Assembly (NCBI GenBank): GCA_037893225.1
Contig: JAZGUH010000280.1
Location: 558,001-622,000 of the forward strand
Source: Hippasteria phrygiana
Taxonomy: Eukaryota > Echinodermata > Asteroidea > Valvatida > Goniasteridae
DNA length: 64,000 bases
Direction of reading: 5' to 3'
The notes beneath the pieces are model-generated. The model did not search any database. It was given only the letters and a program-made list of their open reading frames with translations, and had not been told where the DNA came from. Shown here one piece after another: positions 10,480-22,194 of the stretch. Within the stretch, counting starts at the first letter, position 1, and each line of letters starts with the position of its first letter. The position numbers and the translations under genes were made by a program.

Positions 10480-13400
10480 TCACGAATCAACGCTCGTTTC
10501 GAGATTTTCAACTTCGTTGGATATGTCCTGCAAAGCTCGATCGTACTCGTCTCTCTCGGACATGATAGAGTGGCTGTACAGTCCCATGTCGAACCCTCCG
10601 ATGGAGGACGAGGCCTCACTGTTTGTTCTCCTTGAACGCTGGGGACTCGTGTAGCAGTAGCCGTTAGCTGCAGATTCCTGGATACCCATCCTTTCAAGAG
10701 CATTCTCAAAGTAGTCAATGTCCTTCTCTGGAATGTAGGGCCTCATACCTAGGAGGAATAAACAATGTTAAAGTTCTGAATGGAGACTCTCCTAAACAAT
10801 CCAAATAAGGCCCCACACAAAAAATAGTTCTGCTTCCAGTTATCCGACCTACCCTAATTTTACGGCCGCGACCCTATACATTTTACCGGCAAGTAAAAAC
10901 AAAAATAAAAAAATCAATTTAAAAAAAAATAATCCTGTTGTCATTTCTGTCTTCACAAAACGCCTCTCAACAACCTATTTATGTCAAAAACGCTCGTAAT
11001 TTGTTTGCCTACTTACATTCGCTATTTTTTTGGAAGAAACCTCTGTTGTTTTGACAAGTTGCCTTCGCGATTACAAGTTCCCTTCAATGCGCGATTTCCT
11101 ATCACCGTGATGAGAACAAGTGCGTAATGCTCAATGCAGCAATGCTGTACTGGTTCCCGTCGCGCCGTGGCCATTTTTGTATAGCTTTCGTAGCGTAATT
11201 GGTAATAGTTCAGACTGAAATTTGCATATGATTGAATACCCCATTCAATCAACACCAAAAAGAATTGGCAAAAAAGAGATTTCCAACCTACCTACCCTAT
11301 TTTTGAAAGGCATGTAATCGGAAGCAGAACTATTTTTTGTTTTGGCCTAAGCAATTGGCAGAAGGCTATAGTGATGTACTGAGTTGGAAAAGTCTAGCTC
11401 CATCCCTATCCTAAAAAGAAACCAACTGCTTTAAGAACAACTTGAGATTATCATCTAATTGACAATGACAACTACTGGTCTGGAAGACACATACATATTC
11501 CCGTACCTGGAAAGAGTAGTTTTCGTTCTGGGCCATATAGGGTCTGAAGCCTTGTGCAGAAATCCTTGATTAATCCAGTTTGTCGGTAGTCGCGTAGGAT
11601 TGCTGCAAATTGTTGTAGCTCATCTGAGGTTAGCTTACTCCGAAGCTGATCATAAAAATAAATATAACGACCATTTCAAGTGTGCCAGTATTGATCAGAA
11701 ATCACCCGAGGGTACAGTACATAACAGAATATTTGCCATAAAACATATCACTGCGTTCACACTGAACTTTTGGGTAAATCTCAAAAAGAAACAATGGTTA
11801 GTTTCCCTATTTTTAAACAGCCAAGCCAATTTTCGCGACATAAGTCCAGAATAAAAAGCGGCTGGAACCCAGACCACAAGGTACCGAGACCAGCAAAAAC
11901 AGTCTCGAGACAGAAACCAAGATTGTCTTGAGACCGAAAACACTAGTGCTGGGATGCTGTGCATCCTTAAAAAAAAAAAAAATCAATAAATTTCTCTTAC
12001 CACCTCAATGTATTCTTGGAGTAATACTTTGGCCGTGACACTAAGATCATCCATACTATTACTCGGCCTCATTCCAGGTGAGCTGGGATATTCAGACGAT
12101 GCTACACTGGACCTGACAACAACAAAAAGAATCATAGTTTGGGCTGCGCATTTAGTATTACGGGAATCGGGTACCAAATAGAAAAAACAACACGGGTACC
12201 CGTTAAAGAAAGATAATACCAAAAATTGAATCTTTATATTGTTTGTAAAGGTCCGCACGTTAATACTACCACATCAGTCCATCAATGCAGCAAGATGGAA
12301 GTGTGTACAGTGAGCTTTATAGCTTTACAGTGTAAATTGCATTTTTCGTAAATATAAACGTTAATCTTTTTTGTGTTCTATGTACCCTGGTTTTCATTTT
12401 GAAAACCCCCCCACAAATGACTTTAAAAAACCTTTTTTTATTGTCTTAGAAATTACTAAGTAATATGGTAATTTGGTTACGGGTACTCGATTCCATAATC
12501 TGAAACCGGTTGCTGACAAACGGTCGGGTACTCGGGTATCCGGTTCGAATGCACAGCCTTAATCATAGTCAAATAATAACATCAAGAATAAAACTAAAAA
12601 CTGTAATACATTGTCAATGATGTTTTCCAGAAATAGCAAGAATGATACTCACAAGTACTTTGTAATTATTCTGACCTCTTGTCCTCGAGAAACACTCTCT
12701 CCACAATTTCTCCCTTTGCCCCCCCCCCCCTTCCGTAAGGTGTATACAGTCCATAGACAACTATCGTAACGCTAGAAAGGACGTTTCCTTTTTGGAAGTC
12801 CCTTTTGAAGGAATATTTGTGCAAAAACCAAAATCTATGGGGGAAAACTAGCAACATAAATGGACAAAAGGAAAGCCGGAATCATAAAAAAACAGGCTTG
12901 AATTATTTAAATGGCTTAACAATTGAATACCTGATTGAAAGAAGGGCCAAAGTCCACTTAAAAAAAAATTGAGAAAAAGAAGAAAAAAAACACATGATAG
13001 CGCATGGTATTAGCAGTAACTTCCTGTCTAAACTCAGTTTGGCCAAAAATGGTGGACTTGGGAGCTTCTTTTAATCAGGTATTCAATTGTATGAGGATGA
13101 GTTCAATGATTACGTGCACATAAATACAAAAAAGGCCATGACAATGAGAACAGACCCAGTATGTCAGAAGAATGCATTTGTGTCCGGGATAATTTAAATG
13201 ACAAATTTAGCGAGATATCTGCCCTTTCTAACGTGATTTTTAGCACTGCATACTCGGTGCTTTCCGAAACCCTGTGGAGAGAAAAAAAGCACAGACTTAT
13301 TCAGGGGATCTCAAAGGTCAAAATCACGACCCCCCCCCCCCCCCCCCCCCCAAGACAGACTCTAGGAAAGCACTCAGCATGCTGTGCTAAGCATCACGTT

Positions 13401-16400
13401 GGGAAGAAGAAGAAAACAATTTTGCGAAAGAGAATTTACTTACGAGGGTGGCTGGAAAACATCTGGATCAAGAGGTGTTCTGCTCATGACACTTCTCGAA
13501 ACTTCAAAAATAGAGAAACGATTGTCCATGTACGTTAGTAAGTATGCCACACGAGCTACGAGTTTCAATATCATTTGTTCAAATTATTGCAAAAAGATTG
13601 CCTGCGAGTCCAGTCCACTAATTCTTAAATTCAATTTTGTCTGAACATTCAGTAGGTATATTCCAGGCCATCACACTTTTAACCCTTACACTCGGAATAT
13701 ACATTCACAAGGGTTTGCCAAAAACTGAAAACGAGTGAAGTAATTTAAACATCGGTCTGGCAAATTGAAACGAATCTAGCAGTCAAGAATTTCTAGTGGT
13801 TTTTTTTGTTTTCTTTCTCGGACCCTGCCTTACCACTTCCAAGTGATGTGTTCCTTGCCGCTCGTATGATGCTCTGATCAAAGTATTTCATTGTTAGCTC
13901 GGTGTACACAACATAGAAGACTTGCTGGGAAAGCGCACAAACTTCATCTGCAATTTCCTATGGATGGGATATAACAAGTACACCTGTAAGACCAGTCCTG
14001 ATATTGCGGGGCAGGAAACAACTGTAAAATCAACTTGCCGTTTCTGCTTGTAAATTAGAATACCGTGGAGCGAATTTCATCTCATGTCAATGGCTCTTAC
14101 GGGTGCAAGCCAGTAAATGGGCCGAAAATTGCCTACGCCGGCCAAATCACGATTTGCAACCCCTTAAATTCTCTGCTTTTAGAGCATTTTGTGGACCATG
14201 AACTTGAGAGTTTGTAAAAGAGAAGGCTGGAAGCCGTGCATAGGACTGTCAGCTTGTATTACTGTGAAATTTGGATGAAATTGGGCCCTAAAAGTGCTCT
14301 ATTGTGCAATGGAGCGTAGGCATCATCTTTCTCCCAAAAGTCATTGGTTAATCCCCATAAATTGGAACAGAAACTGAAAAAAATTATGAAATAAGCTTTA
14401 ATTTGATGTGTGTCTCAAACACCCTCAGAGAGTTTACGAAGTTTTGGAAGTTTGCGTATTTATCATTGGAGTATATATGGAAGTTTATTTACTGGTGTGC
14501 AACCTTACAAAAACAATCGGACATGGAATGGCACAATCTTTTTGAAAATCGCAAATATGGCAGGTCGTAGATGTGTTGATATTTTTGGCAAAAGCTACAA
14601 TCATCAAATGATTTGTTTATGTAAAATTTAAACATATTGGCAAGCTACCTACCTTTGAACGACACTCCAACACGGCCAGATTACAGTGCTCCTGTTGATT
14701 ATCTACTGCTGTAAGATTTGATAAGAGACAACTTATAGTTATGGTTACGCATCGGGAAAGTAAAAGGAGACCAACTTCGTAGATTTGTTTTCCTTTATCC
14801 TAAGAACACCCCCCCCCCACTTCCCCAAAACCCACCAAACTCCAACAGCAGGCTGTGTTACGTTTTGAAAGGTTGAGTACCATGATGTTGGATGTTAGAG
14901 TGAGGCATAAAGGCCAAGGGTGATGTTGCTGGGTTTTGCCCGAGTGGGGATACAGAGAAGGGGGGGGGGGGGGGGGGGGGGGGGAGTGGGTGTCTTGGAG
15001 GGTTTGAGCCCCCCTTATTACAACTCACCATTTTTGAACATGATGAGATGCTGTCCATCGTCCCTGATATAACTCACAGCTGCTATGTCGTGGATTGGCA
15101 ACCGTAATAAAGTCTCCTGCAACAATAAATTGGGCAATCAAATCAATTAATTAATTCTTTTCAAAACTGCAGTTATTTTTAAACCACTAGACAACATGCT
15201 CCTTGTTCACTCCTCCCCCGACCCCCATGATGTCCCACCCCAATGTGGGGATTGTCATTTCAGAAGTGACCACACCCCACCCAGAGGCACCATTCTCCAC
15301 AACCATAACAAAACCAACAAAAATCAATAAAACAATTAAAATTGGTTCTCATTCCCCCCTTCTAAAACAGGTGGATTAGCACAGGTAATTTTGGGCCTAT
15401 GTGTACTGCAGTTGCATCCATTATACATGTAATTCTTACCTCTCCATCTCGCCTAACCACCTTGATCTGCTTGGCCGATAATGATAAGATGGCATCGTGT
15501 TTACTCTCTCTGGTACTCCACGGCAGCAGCCCTTGTTTCTTAAGAAATTGAGGAAGAAATTGAGATGATTAAATTTATCACTGTATTGAAATATACATGT
15601 ACTGTCTAGTGACGTACAGAGAAGGCAGAAAAGACAGAAACTGGAATTGTGTAATACTTCCATGGTATTTTGTTTATCAAACAATTTCGTTTTCTTAACC
15701 CTAACCCTCCTCAATCCTCCAACATCTTCATGGTGGTTTTGAAGGATTTTGGAGGATTGAGGAGGAATGGTGATTGAAGCACCGGAGGATTTTGGAGGAT
15801 TGAGGAGGAATGGTGATTAAAGCACGGAGGATTTTGGAGGATTGAGGAGGAATGGTGATTGAAGCACAGGAGGATTTTGGAGGATTGAGGAGGAATGGTG
15901 ATTGAATGGTGATTGAAGCAAAGGATTTTGGAGGATTGAGGATGAATGGTGATTGAAGCACAGGAGGATTTTGGAGGATTGAGGATGGTTCCTAGCAATA
16001 AGGGCCTAGGGGGTTAGGGTTAAAGCAAGGAAATCAATATATTGCAATGTTGTCGTGATGTAAAATTGTAGTTTCAGCTCGAATGCTCGGATGTCTTTTT
16101 GGACACCCAAATTTGAATTTTGACAGCTTTTTTTGTTTACATTTTTTACAAGGATAATATGCCAACTTTTCTTGTTAAAACTGGGTCAGTTATAATTGCT
16201 GACAAAATGTCAATGTTCATATCTAGTACTATGCTTGAAATGAAGTGTTTCAATTACACTGTCAAGTAAGTTTACACATGTGCACAGTAAAGGATTTTTC
16301 ATTTTGAAAATATCTATGCCTTATTCTGTTTCAACACCGCTGTGGAAAAAACAAACTATTTCAAGTTTGCAAAGCATGTCATGTAGTTAAATCAATTTTT

Positions 16401-18661
16401 GAGGATTTATCTCAACAAACGCTCAAAAAGCTTTAACCCTATAACCCTCCAGGGTATTTTGGCTAGAAACCCTGCCAGACGCATCAGATTGCATACTTTG
16501 TCTCATTGACTTGTGTGCAGAGTGCAGCAAGGTCAAGCTGTCACCACAGATGCACTGTGCTGCATCTGGCAGGGTTAGGGTTAAAGTACGATTGAAATCA
16601 AGAAATTTTGTGAGGGAATTTGTCGTGTCTAATGATCTGATCAAGTCTTGATTTCAAAGCCAATTCTGTTGAATTAACAGTTTAAAAGGGGCAACCTAGA
16701 AACTTTGCTTTCTTTTTAAAAAAATCATTGGTCCTACAATTTGGATAAAGAATCAAAATTTACGTTAAATAATGTGCATTTTCCACCAAACACTGTTATA
16801 CGGAAGGCCAACAGCACAAAAGTGATCCTGTAACATGTACAATGTACCTTTGCTCGGTCTATAAATCTCAGCAACTCTGTACGTTTTGTAGGATCCAAAC
16901 CGTACGGCACATTGGGAATCATTCCCAAGTACTGCAAAGCAAGAAAAAGTGAAAACAGACTGCGTAAATGGCCGATTGAAATAAAAAAATGTAGATTTTT
17001 ATGTGCTGGAAATGTTTTTTTTAAACAATTTTTTACCCTCTAATTTTTATTTCAAACTCTATGTTTGTATCATATCAGGAATATTACCTAAGCTACATTG
17101 GTGCTGTATGCATGGGGCAATACGAAACACAGACTTGCATGTATCACCATTGCAGTGAAGAAGTTGAATGGTATTTTACACAACACACTGAATCAAAAAT
17201 TAACGCTAAACCTTGAAACCATCCTCGGACTAACCGATGAATGGCCAATCTAAACATTCCATTGGCGGAGTTTGTCTGTACGCTAGTTCTGGCTTGTTTA
17301 GTCAATGAGTGAATCATGTGTTATTGTTACCATCAGATATGCGTTCTATTTAGCTCCCTTTAACGTATTGAGTTACCGCAGCTGCATGTTGGACTACAGT
17401 GTGATTGGTCTTAACGGATCAGTCTATTCACTATTTATCCCTAACTTGACAAAATCACACCTACAGCTGTCATACTGCTGAATGAAAAAGAAATGTTTAT
17501 TCTTAAACAATACCCAAACACATGCTTGTGCCGGTGTTGAACTTAAATTCTTGTTTGTGTGATCAAGAGACATGAACTACAAGTTACAACCCAAATCCAA
17601 AGGGGTTATGGTTAATGAACCCACCTTGACTGCAATTTCTAGAAAGCTGTCGATGAGCATCTGTTGATCCACCTTGTACTCAGGTGGACTGAGCTCCACA
17701 GTCTTCAGTGCTCGTCTACCCTCCGGCATCGTATGAGCTACCTGTGCAGGAATATCATGTGATTCTCTGGACTCGCGATCCCGAGAATGCCTGTTGATGC
17801 CAACTCGTCCCTTATCCTTATCCTTGTTGAAAAGACTTAACAATCCTCCTTGCTGCAACCCAACAACATGGAAAATGACAACAAAATGACATTTTTGTGT
17901 ACTGACCGAGGCAAGTTTTGAATGCCACTTGCTCCGCAGCTTCATGTACATATCGAACACATACAACGTAGCCCCTTAAGTTTTAACCCATAGCCACCAC
18001 CCCGGGCACTACATGGGGAGAAAAAATATCCTTGACTAGAATTTGATCAAAACTAAAGAGGGGCCTAGTCTGAGTAACTTAGACCCTTTATCGCCTTTTT
18101 TAACATTTGGACATGATCTGGCGATAGTCGCCAGATCATGTCCAAATGTTAAAAAAGGCGATATTATTATTAAAGGGTCCAAGTTACTCGGACTAAGACT
18201 ATAAGAGGGGCCCTACACTACACAATTGCCGATTTATGTCTGCAGGACAATCATCTCAATAAGAAATTATAAATTTATACACAAATTAACTCAGAATTGT
18301 AATGTGTTCTGTACAATTTCAGCCTAGAATTTTTTTCACGAAATGGGTTAAACGACACCAATGATACATTTAGTGAGCAAATTTGCATAGCGCACTCTGG
18401 GTGTGGTCACTTCGTTTAAGATTCCGAGCATCCAGTTCAGTAAAATACGCTCCAAAAGTTACAGCTGTACTATTACACTGCACAATGCAAATATGTTGCG
18501 TTCTTGAATCTGTCAGAATAAACACAAAAACTTAGAAATTCTGACGACATTCCCAGTTGTTGGTCAGTCAGCGAGGTCGGCCATTTTTATTCATTTCAAG
18601 TTAGAACGACTCTCACCTTTTTGGACGAAGACTTTGCAGCAATTTCCTCTTCCATGCCCAT
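10480..18661 (-). CDS. CCM2: CCM2 / malcavernin, complete 11-exon coding region
   Basis: Coding exons, 5' to 3' on the minus strand: 18661-18617, 17852-17625, 16931-16848, 15538-15440, 15116-15029, 14708-14653, 13957-13834, 13501-13444, 12112-12001, 11645-11507, 10748-10480. Every junction has GT/AG and the phases agree, giving 433 residues plus a stop. The protein starts MGMEEEIAAK (human MEEEGKKGKK). It has a PTB domain at about residues 60-225, with HDAILSLSA, VRRDGE and LPIHDIAAVSYIRDD. The C-terminal harmonin-homology domain at about 285-375 holds LLQEY, DELQQFAAIL and MRPYIPEKD. CCM2 is a cytoplasmic scaffold: its PTB domain binds KRIT1, and its C-terminal domain binds MEKK3 and restrains the MEKK3-KLF pathway. 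Residues between the two domains are shorter than in human. Introns hold MITEs at 10809, 12139, 15699 and 16437. The short 58-bp exon 8 was found by phase and a GTAAGT donor. Confidence 0.95.
10809..11347. mobile_element. Harbinger-like MITE, TAA target duplication
   Basis: TAA (10806-10808 and 11348-11350) flanks a 539-bp segment beginning GGCCCCACACAAAAAATAG and ending with AAAAAATAG's complement, TTTTTGTTTTGGCC. The inverted ends share AATAGTTCTGCTTCC. A TAA duplication with GG-starting ends fits PIF/Harbinger. It lies in the last CCM2 intron and has no transposase. Confidence 0.7.
12139..12561. mobile_element. hAT-like MITE, 8-bp target duplication ATCATAGT
   Basis: ATCATAGT occurs at 12131-12138 and 12562-12569. 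The ends read TTGGGCTGCGCATT and AATGCACAGCCTTA, an imperfect inverted repeat. An 8-bp duplication is the hAT signature. The body has GGGTACCC and CGGGTACTCG words. It lies in a CCM2 intron 26 bp upstream of the exon at 12112. Confidence 0.7.
15699..16019. mobile_element. TTAA-flanked MITE carrying a GGAGGATT tandem repeat (copy 3)
   Basis: TTAA at 15695-15698 and 16020-16023 flanks ends CCCTAACCCTCC and GGGGGTTAGGG. The interior (about 15738-15985) is five or so units of roughly 55 bp built on TTTTGGAGGATTGAGGAGG and TGGTGATTGAAGCA. It lies in CCM2 intron 3. The same TCCTCCAAAATCCTCC words recur in a TMEM68 intron at 48716-49060. Confidence 0.65.
16437..16580. mobile_element. TTAA-flanked MITE with CCCT...AGGG ends (copy 4)
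   Basis: TTAA at 16433-16436 and 16581-16584 flanks 144 bp that begins CCCTATAACCCTCC and ends GGCAGGGTTAGGG. CTGCCAGACGCATCAG near the left is partly mirrored by CATCTGGCAGGG at the right. It lies in CCM2 intron 3, about 420 bp from copy 3. Confidence 0.55.
18062..18206. repeat. Long near-perfect palindrome in CCM2 intron 1
   Basis: The arms 18090-18124 and 18128-18162 are exact 35-bp complements around a 3-base loop (TAG). Imperfect outer arms (CTGAGTAACTT with AAGTTACTCGG) extend it to about 145 bp, broken by an ATTATTATT insert. It could be a foldback element. On RNA it would form a very stable hairpin. Confidence 0.85.
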
Positions 18662-19150
18662 GACATGAATTTTCAAAGGGACAGAATATCTAATTTAATG
18701 CTTTTTCGTCGAAAATGCATCATTTACTTTGTCATTATTTCTCGTTTTCGCAAAGTGTGACTGCGTCGTCTGCAAAATCTCCTGCATGCAAAATAAACAC
18801 GCACCAAAAAAAGTTTGGCAGCTTGATGACTAGACTGGTACTCTGTTTACACTAAAAGCTATTACCTAAAGCGTTTACCATTGAACGTGTACGTGGTATC
18901 CCCATGTGTCAAAATGAATCATTCCCAAGGGTACAAAGGAAATGAAACCATGGGCCATTGTACTAGCGTAGGAGGGGTGGAGGAGTGGGTGGGACGACGC
19001 GTACGGGTTGATCAAAGGTAAGCGCTAACGAACTGGGCTCCAATCCGGAAAAGTCAAACGTATGACGTATCCTTATGAATAACCATACCTGACCTAATCT
19101 TAATAATACCTGAACTAATCTTTCAAACGGAGTGGCTTTGTGAGTACTTA
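18662..19150. other. 5' flank of CCM2
   Basis: This is the upstream side of the CCM2 start at 18661. No TATA box or clear initiator was recognised. A G-rich stretch with GGGACGACGCG lies at about 18970-19005. The promoter is presumably here, but this sequence alone does not place it. Confidence 0.3.
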
Positions 19151-19159
19151 CTTGGGTGC

Positions 19160-19400
19160 CTACCTAAAGTACAAAACGGGCACGCGTGGAGTATACAGGC
19201 GGGCACCGGTCGGGGTACATGAGAGAAGTATAAAACGGGCACCTGTGGATACAGGCGGGCACCGGTTGGAAAACATTGTGAAAAAAGAGAAGTATAAAAC
19301 GGGCACCCGTGGAGTACCAGGTGAGCGCCGGTTGGGTACATAAAATATTATAGTGAAAAGAAAAGAGAAGTATAAAATGGGCACCCGTGGAGTACACTAT
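19160..19400. repeat. Minisatellite, units with TATAAAACGGGCACCCG (left array)
   Basis: About three to four units of roughly 60-85 bp, each with AGTATAAAACGGGCAC, then GTGGAGTACAGG, then CGGGCACCGGTTGGGTACAT. The same unit occurs in both orientations at 20690-20880, so the two arrays flank the LINE relic between them. Confidence 0.75.
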
Positions 19401-19832
19401 TCACTTTTCAAATTGTACATTTATTGCATATCTTTTCGAAACATTACATTGTAAAACAAAACAGCGTTAACCAATAAATCAATTACGAAATTTAGTTTAA
19501 ATAATTGACATAAAATGTTGGCTAAGGAAAAACGGTACAATGAAGAAAAATACTTAATTTAGTCCAAAAGTAACAGTAAATAGCTACACAGTTAAAAACA
19601 TATTAAATTTTGTGTGTGTGTGTGTGTTTTTGTGTGTTTTTTTGTGGTTTCTCTATTTTTTATTATTATATTATTTTATATAATACTGATTATCATTTTA
19701 TACTGTGAAAAAGTACCATTGCGGTTATATAAGCCACGTCAGTTCACCATTCACAGTCGTGACTAAAGCGTTATTAATTCCCCATTTGTTATCAAAATCA
19801 TTTAAGTTGCAGTTAAGACTGTAGTAATAAAA
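19401..19832. other. AT-rich spacer with a (TG)n tract
   Basis: A TG microsatellite at about 19610-19650 lies in AT-rich sequence. No gene was recognised. Confidence 0.6.
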
Positions 19833-20569
19833 TTAAAATATAATTCTGCTTTTTAGGCAGTGTGTCCATATGACATAAGGGTCGACAAAATTACCAGTTC
19901 TATATAAATAATAAATGACGTTCTTACAGCTGACGATGAGATAATTGGCGATGCGCACAGCTTGTTTGTCGCGTCTCCTGGCATGCGGAATCAGGGACCA
20001 GTAGATGTTGAAATTGAGGAGAAGATCTGGAAGGAGACGACTGGTGAGTGTATGTAGAAGCGTGAGGGCTGGCTGGATGGACGGACAGAGGATGAACAGG
20101 TGCCAGATCGTGCCCCTCTCTCCGCACCCGATCCGCATTCTGGATTGATGTTCGGGTTGATGTGATGAAGCACTGGCAACGACGGGAGAACGTTATGGAA
20201 GAGTTTGAATTGTACATCGCCCTCCTTCTTTGAGGAGGGCAGTTCGTATGCTTCCTTCCAGTTGATCTCGTTGGGTTTGTCAAGGAAGCCCACGTCGTGC
20301 CAGTGCGTTCGTTCGTTATCTGGGAGTTCGTCGATGTTGCGGTTGATGTGATGATAAATTTCTTTGGATGGTGCGGAGATCCCGTTGACGTTAGTCGTTA
20401 TCTTGATTCCGAGGGGCGGATCTGGCTTGGAGACGATGTTGACAGGCGGGAGAGAAGACTTGACGAGACCACGATGATTGAAGGCATTGGGGAACAGACG
20501 GATGACGACGGAACGAAGACAAAGGAGATGACGGTGGAGGAGACGTTGGAGAACGGGATTGTTCGGCAC
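19833..20569 (-). pseudogene. LINE reverse-transcriptase protein relic, C-terminal part
   Basis: On the minus strand one frame reads DVQFKLFHNVLPSLPVL followed by a cysteine-rich stretch. A second frame, joined by a frameshift at about 20125, continues GTIWHLFILCPSIQPAL, ARRRDKQAVRIANYLIV and VIYYLYRTG. The C-x-G-E-R...H-x4-C pattern followed by a helical tail is that of the zinc-knuckle region at the end of LINE ORF2 proteins. The reverse transcriptase core is absent and the frame is broken, so this is a 5'-truncated, decayed copy. The clade is uncertain. Confidence 0.6.
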
Positions 20570-20689
20570 GTAGGTTGGATGACGTCACTGGCGTCGAGCC
20601 AACGCCCGCTCTCAGGATGCAGGATGTGGCGAATTTGTTTGATTCCGCATGCGAGGAGTCGCGCACAGTCGGGCTCATCGTCAGGAGTA

Positions 20690-20880
20690 CTAGGCGGGCA
20701 CCGGTTGGGTACATATAGTTAAAAAAGAGAATATATAACGGGCACCTCTGGAGTACAGGCGGCCGCCGGTTGGGTGCCCGTTTTATACTTCTCTTTTCTT
20801 TTCACTATAATATATTATGTACCCAACCGGTGCCCGCCTGTACTCCACGGGTGCCCTTTTTATACTTCTCTTTTTTCTTC
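20690..20880. repeat. Minisatellite, inverted array (right)
   Basis: Units of the 19160-19400 repeat appear first in the plus orientation (GGCGGGCACCGGTTGGGTAC) and then inverted (GTACCCAACCGGTGCCCGCC, ACTTCTCTTTTCTTTTCAC). Inverted copies of this family thus bracket 19400-20690. Confidence 0.75.
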
Positions 20881-21537
20881 ACTGTGATGTAGTCTGCATC
20901 TGATGAAGTAAATGCAGCAGATAGCTACGAAAGCTTATGCCATAATTTAAATTTTAGTTTAACAGTGAGAAAAACAGTGAGAAAAAAGTAATTAAAAATA
21001 ACTTTGTGTTAAATAGTTACACCACTTTTAAGTTGAAAAATTTCAAAATTTCAAAAATAGAAATATCTGAAATGTTGAGTTAAGGACACCTAGTGTATTT
21101 TTGTACACTAACAATTGTTTAAATTTTTTGTCTTTGTACATGTAAAATATGAATTCATTTAAAATATTTCTCTCACATTTCTCTCACTCTGACATTCTGA
21201 AAATACAATCATTCTAGGATACTGAAAATGGCCTTACAATTAAATGGCAAATGACAAATAGTTAAAACAATCTCAATTGGAAATAACGCATGAAAAAAAT
21301 GGGGGAAAATACAATGTAAACAGAATGTCTACATCATATTTGATTTAATTTGATTTGAATATTCGCAATTTCCACATAGAAATGATATAGATTAGTTAAT
21401 TATCTATAACTAAAAATTAAAAATTCAACATATTGCATTCTCAATATGCATCTGCAAGATGAACATGGTCAAAATAATACTAGTTCTGTAACAAAACTCC
21501 CCTTCAGTCAAATCCATCACGCACTGTCGGTGCATTA
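20881..21537. other. AT-rich DNA with a LINE-tail-like motif
   Basis: AGCTACGAAAGCTTATGCCA at about 20922 recurs as AGCTACGAAAGCTTGTGCCA near 51853, so it belongs to a dispersed repeat. The remainder is AT-rich, with nothing else recognised. Confidence 0.5.
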
Positions 21538-21795
21538 ATCCCATTTTGTAAGGGTTTTAGTTTTTGATAATTGTTTATTATTAAAACTAGAAGGAAACAC
21601 CTTAAAGACCTACATAAATGTGTTTCTGAAGACTTTTTCTACAAGAAGAGTGGTCGATTGTTGAGTAATTCCATCGCGCATCGGAGATACGGGGCGAAAT
21701 GCAATGGTGTAGGGCGCAACAATTTCAGCTTCGTCACAGAAATTTAAAGCGCGGCGCCGCGCATCAAACTTTCTGTGACGCAGCTAAACAATTCG

Positions 21796-22012
21796 CTTTA
21801 CAGTCACTTCGCCCAAAAACCACATCGCCCTCAACCACTTCGCCCTCAACCACTTCGCCCAAACGCCACTTCGCCCAAACCCCACTTCGCCCAATTACCC
21901 CTTCGCCCAAACGCCACTTCGCCCAAAAACCACTTCGCCCAATTACTACTTCGCCCAATTACCACTTCGCCCAAAAACCACTTCGCCCAAAAACCACTTC
22001 GCCCATGCCCGA
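21796..22012. repeat. Tandem repeat, CACTTCGCCCAAAAAC type (left foldback arm)
   Basis: About 13 units of 16-17 bp with the core CCACTTCGCCC. The linkers vary (AAAAA, TCAA, AAACG, AATTA). The order of linker variants is mirrored in the array at 22866-23075, so the arrays were copied as part of an inverted arm. Confidence 0.9.
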
Positions 22013-22194
22013 TCCGTATGCCTTATTTTCATTTTATTAGTTCGTTACATACATCATAATCCCTCATATCAGTTAAGATGTTACATTATAAATGTTTGTA
22101 AAAAATTGCATTATAAATTTCACGCAATTTATATAAAAACCTCTTGGAAAATATATCAATTTTAAAAATCGTAATAATTTGAATGACCACTTGA

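Noticed and set aside
12640..12720. Another candidate small CCM2 exon before a GTGAGT at about 12650
   Set aside because: Phases could be made to fit, but the acceptor context is poor and the peptide does not resemble CCM2. It is not needed once 13444-13501 is used.
13160..13290. A possible extra CCM2 exon on the minus strand after a CCACAG acceptor (SESTEYAVLKI)
   Set aside because: No frame fits both flanking phases without a stop, and the 58-bp exon at 13444-13501 satisfies phase and donor consensus.
14943..14983. Long G-run (and C-runs at 13330 and 12720) as G-quadruplex regulators of CCM2
   Set aside because: They are homopolymer runs deep in introns, with nothing beyond composition to support a role.
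15690..16025. Interstitial telomere repeats
   Set aside because: Only one or two CCCTAA units occur at each end, always bounded by TTAA. They are transposon ends, not arrays.
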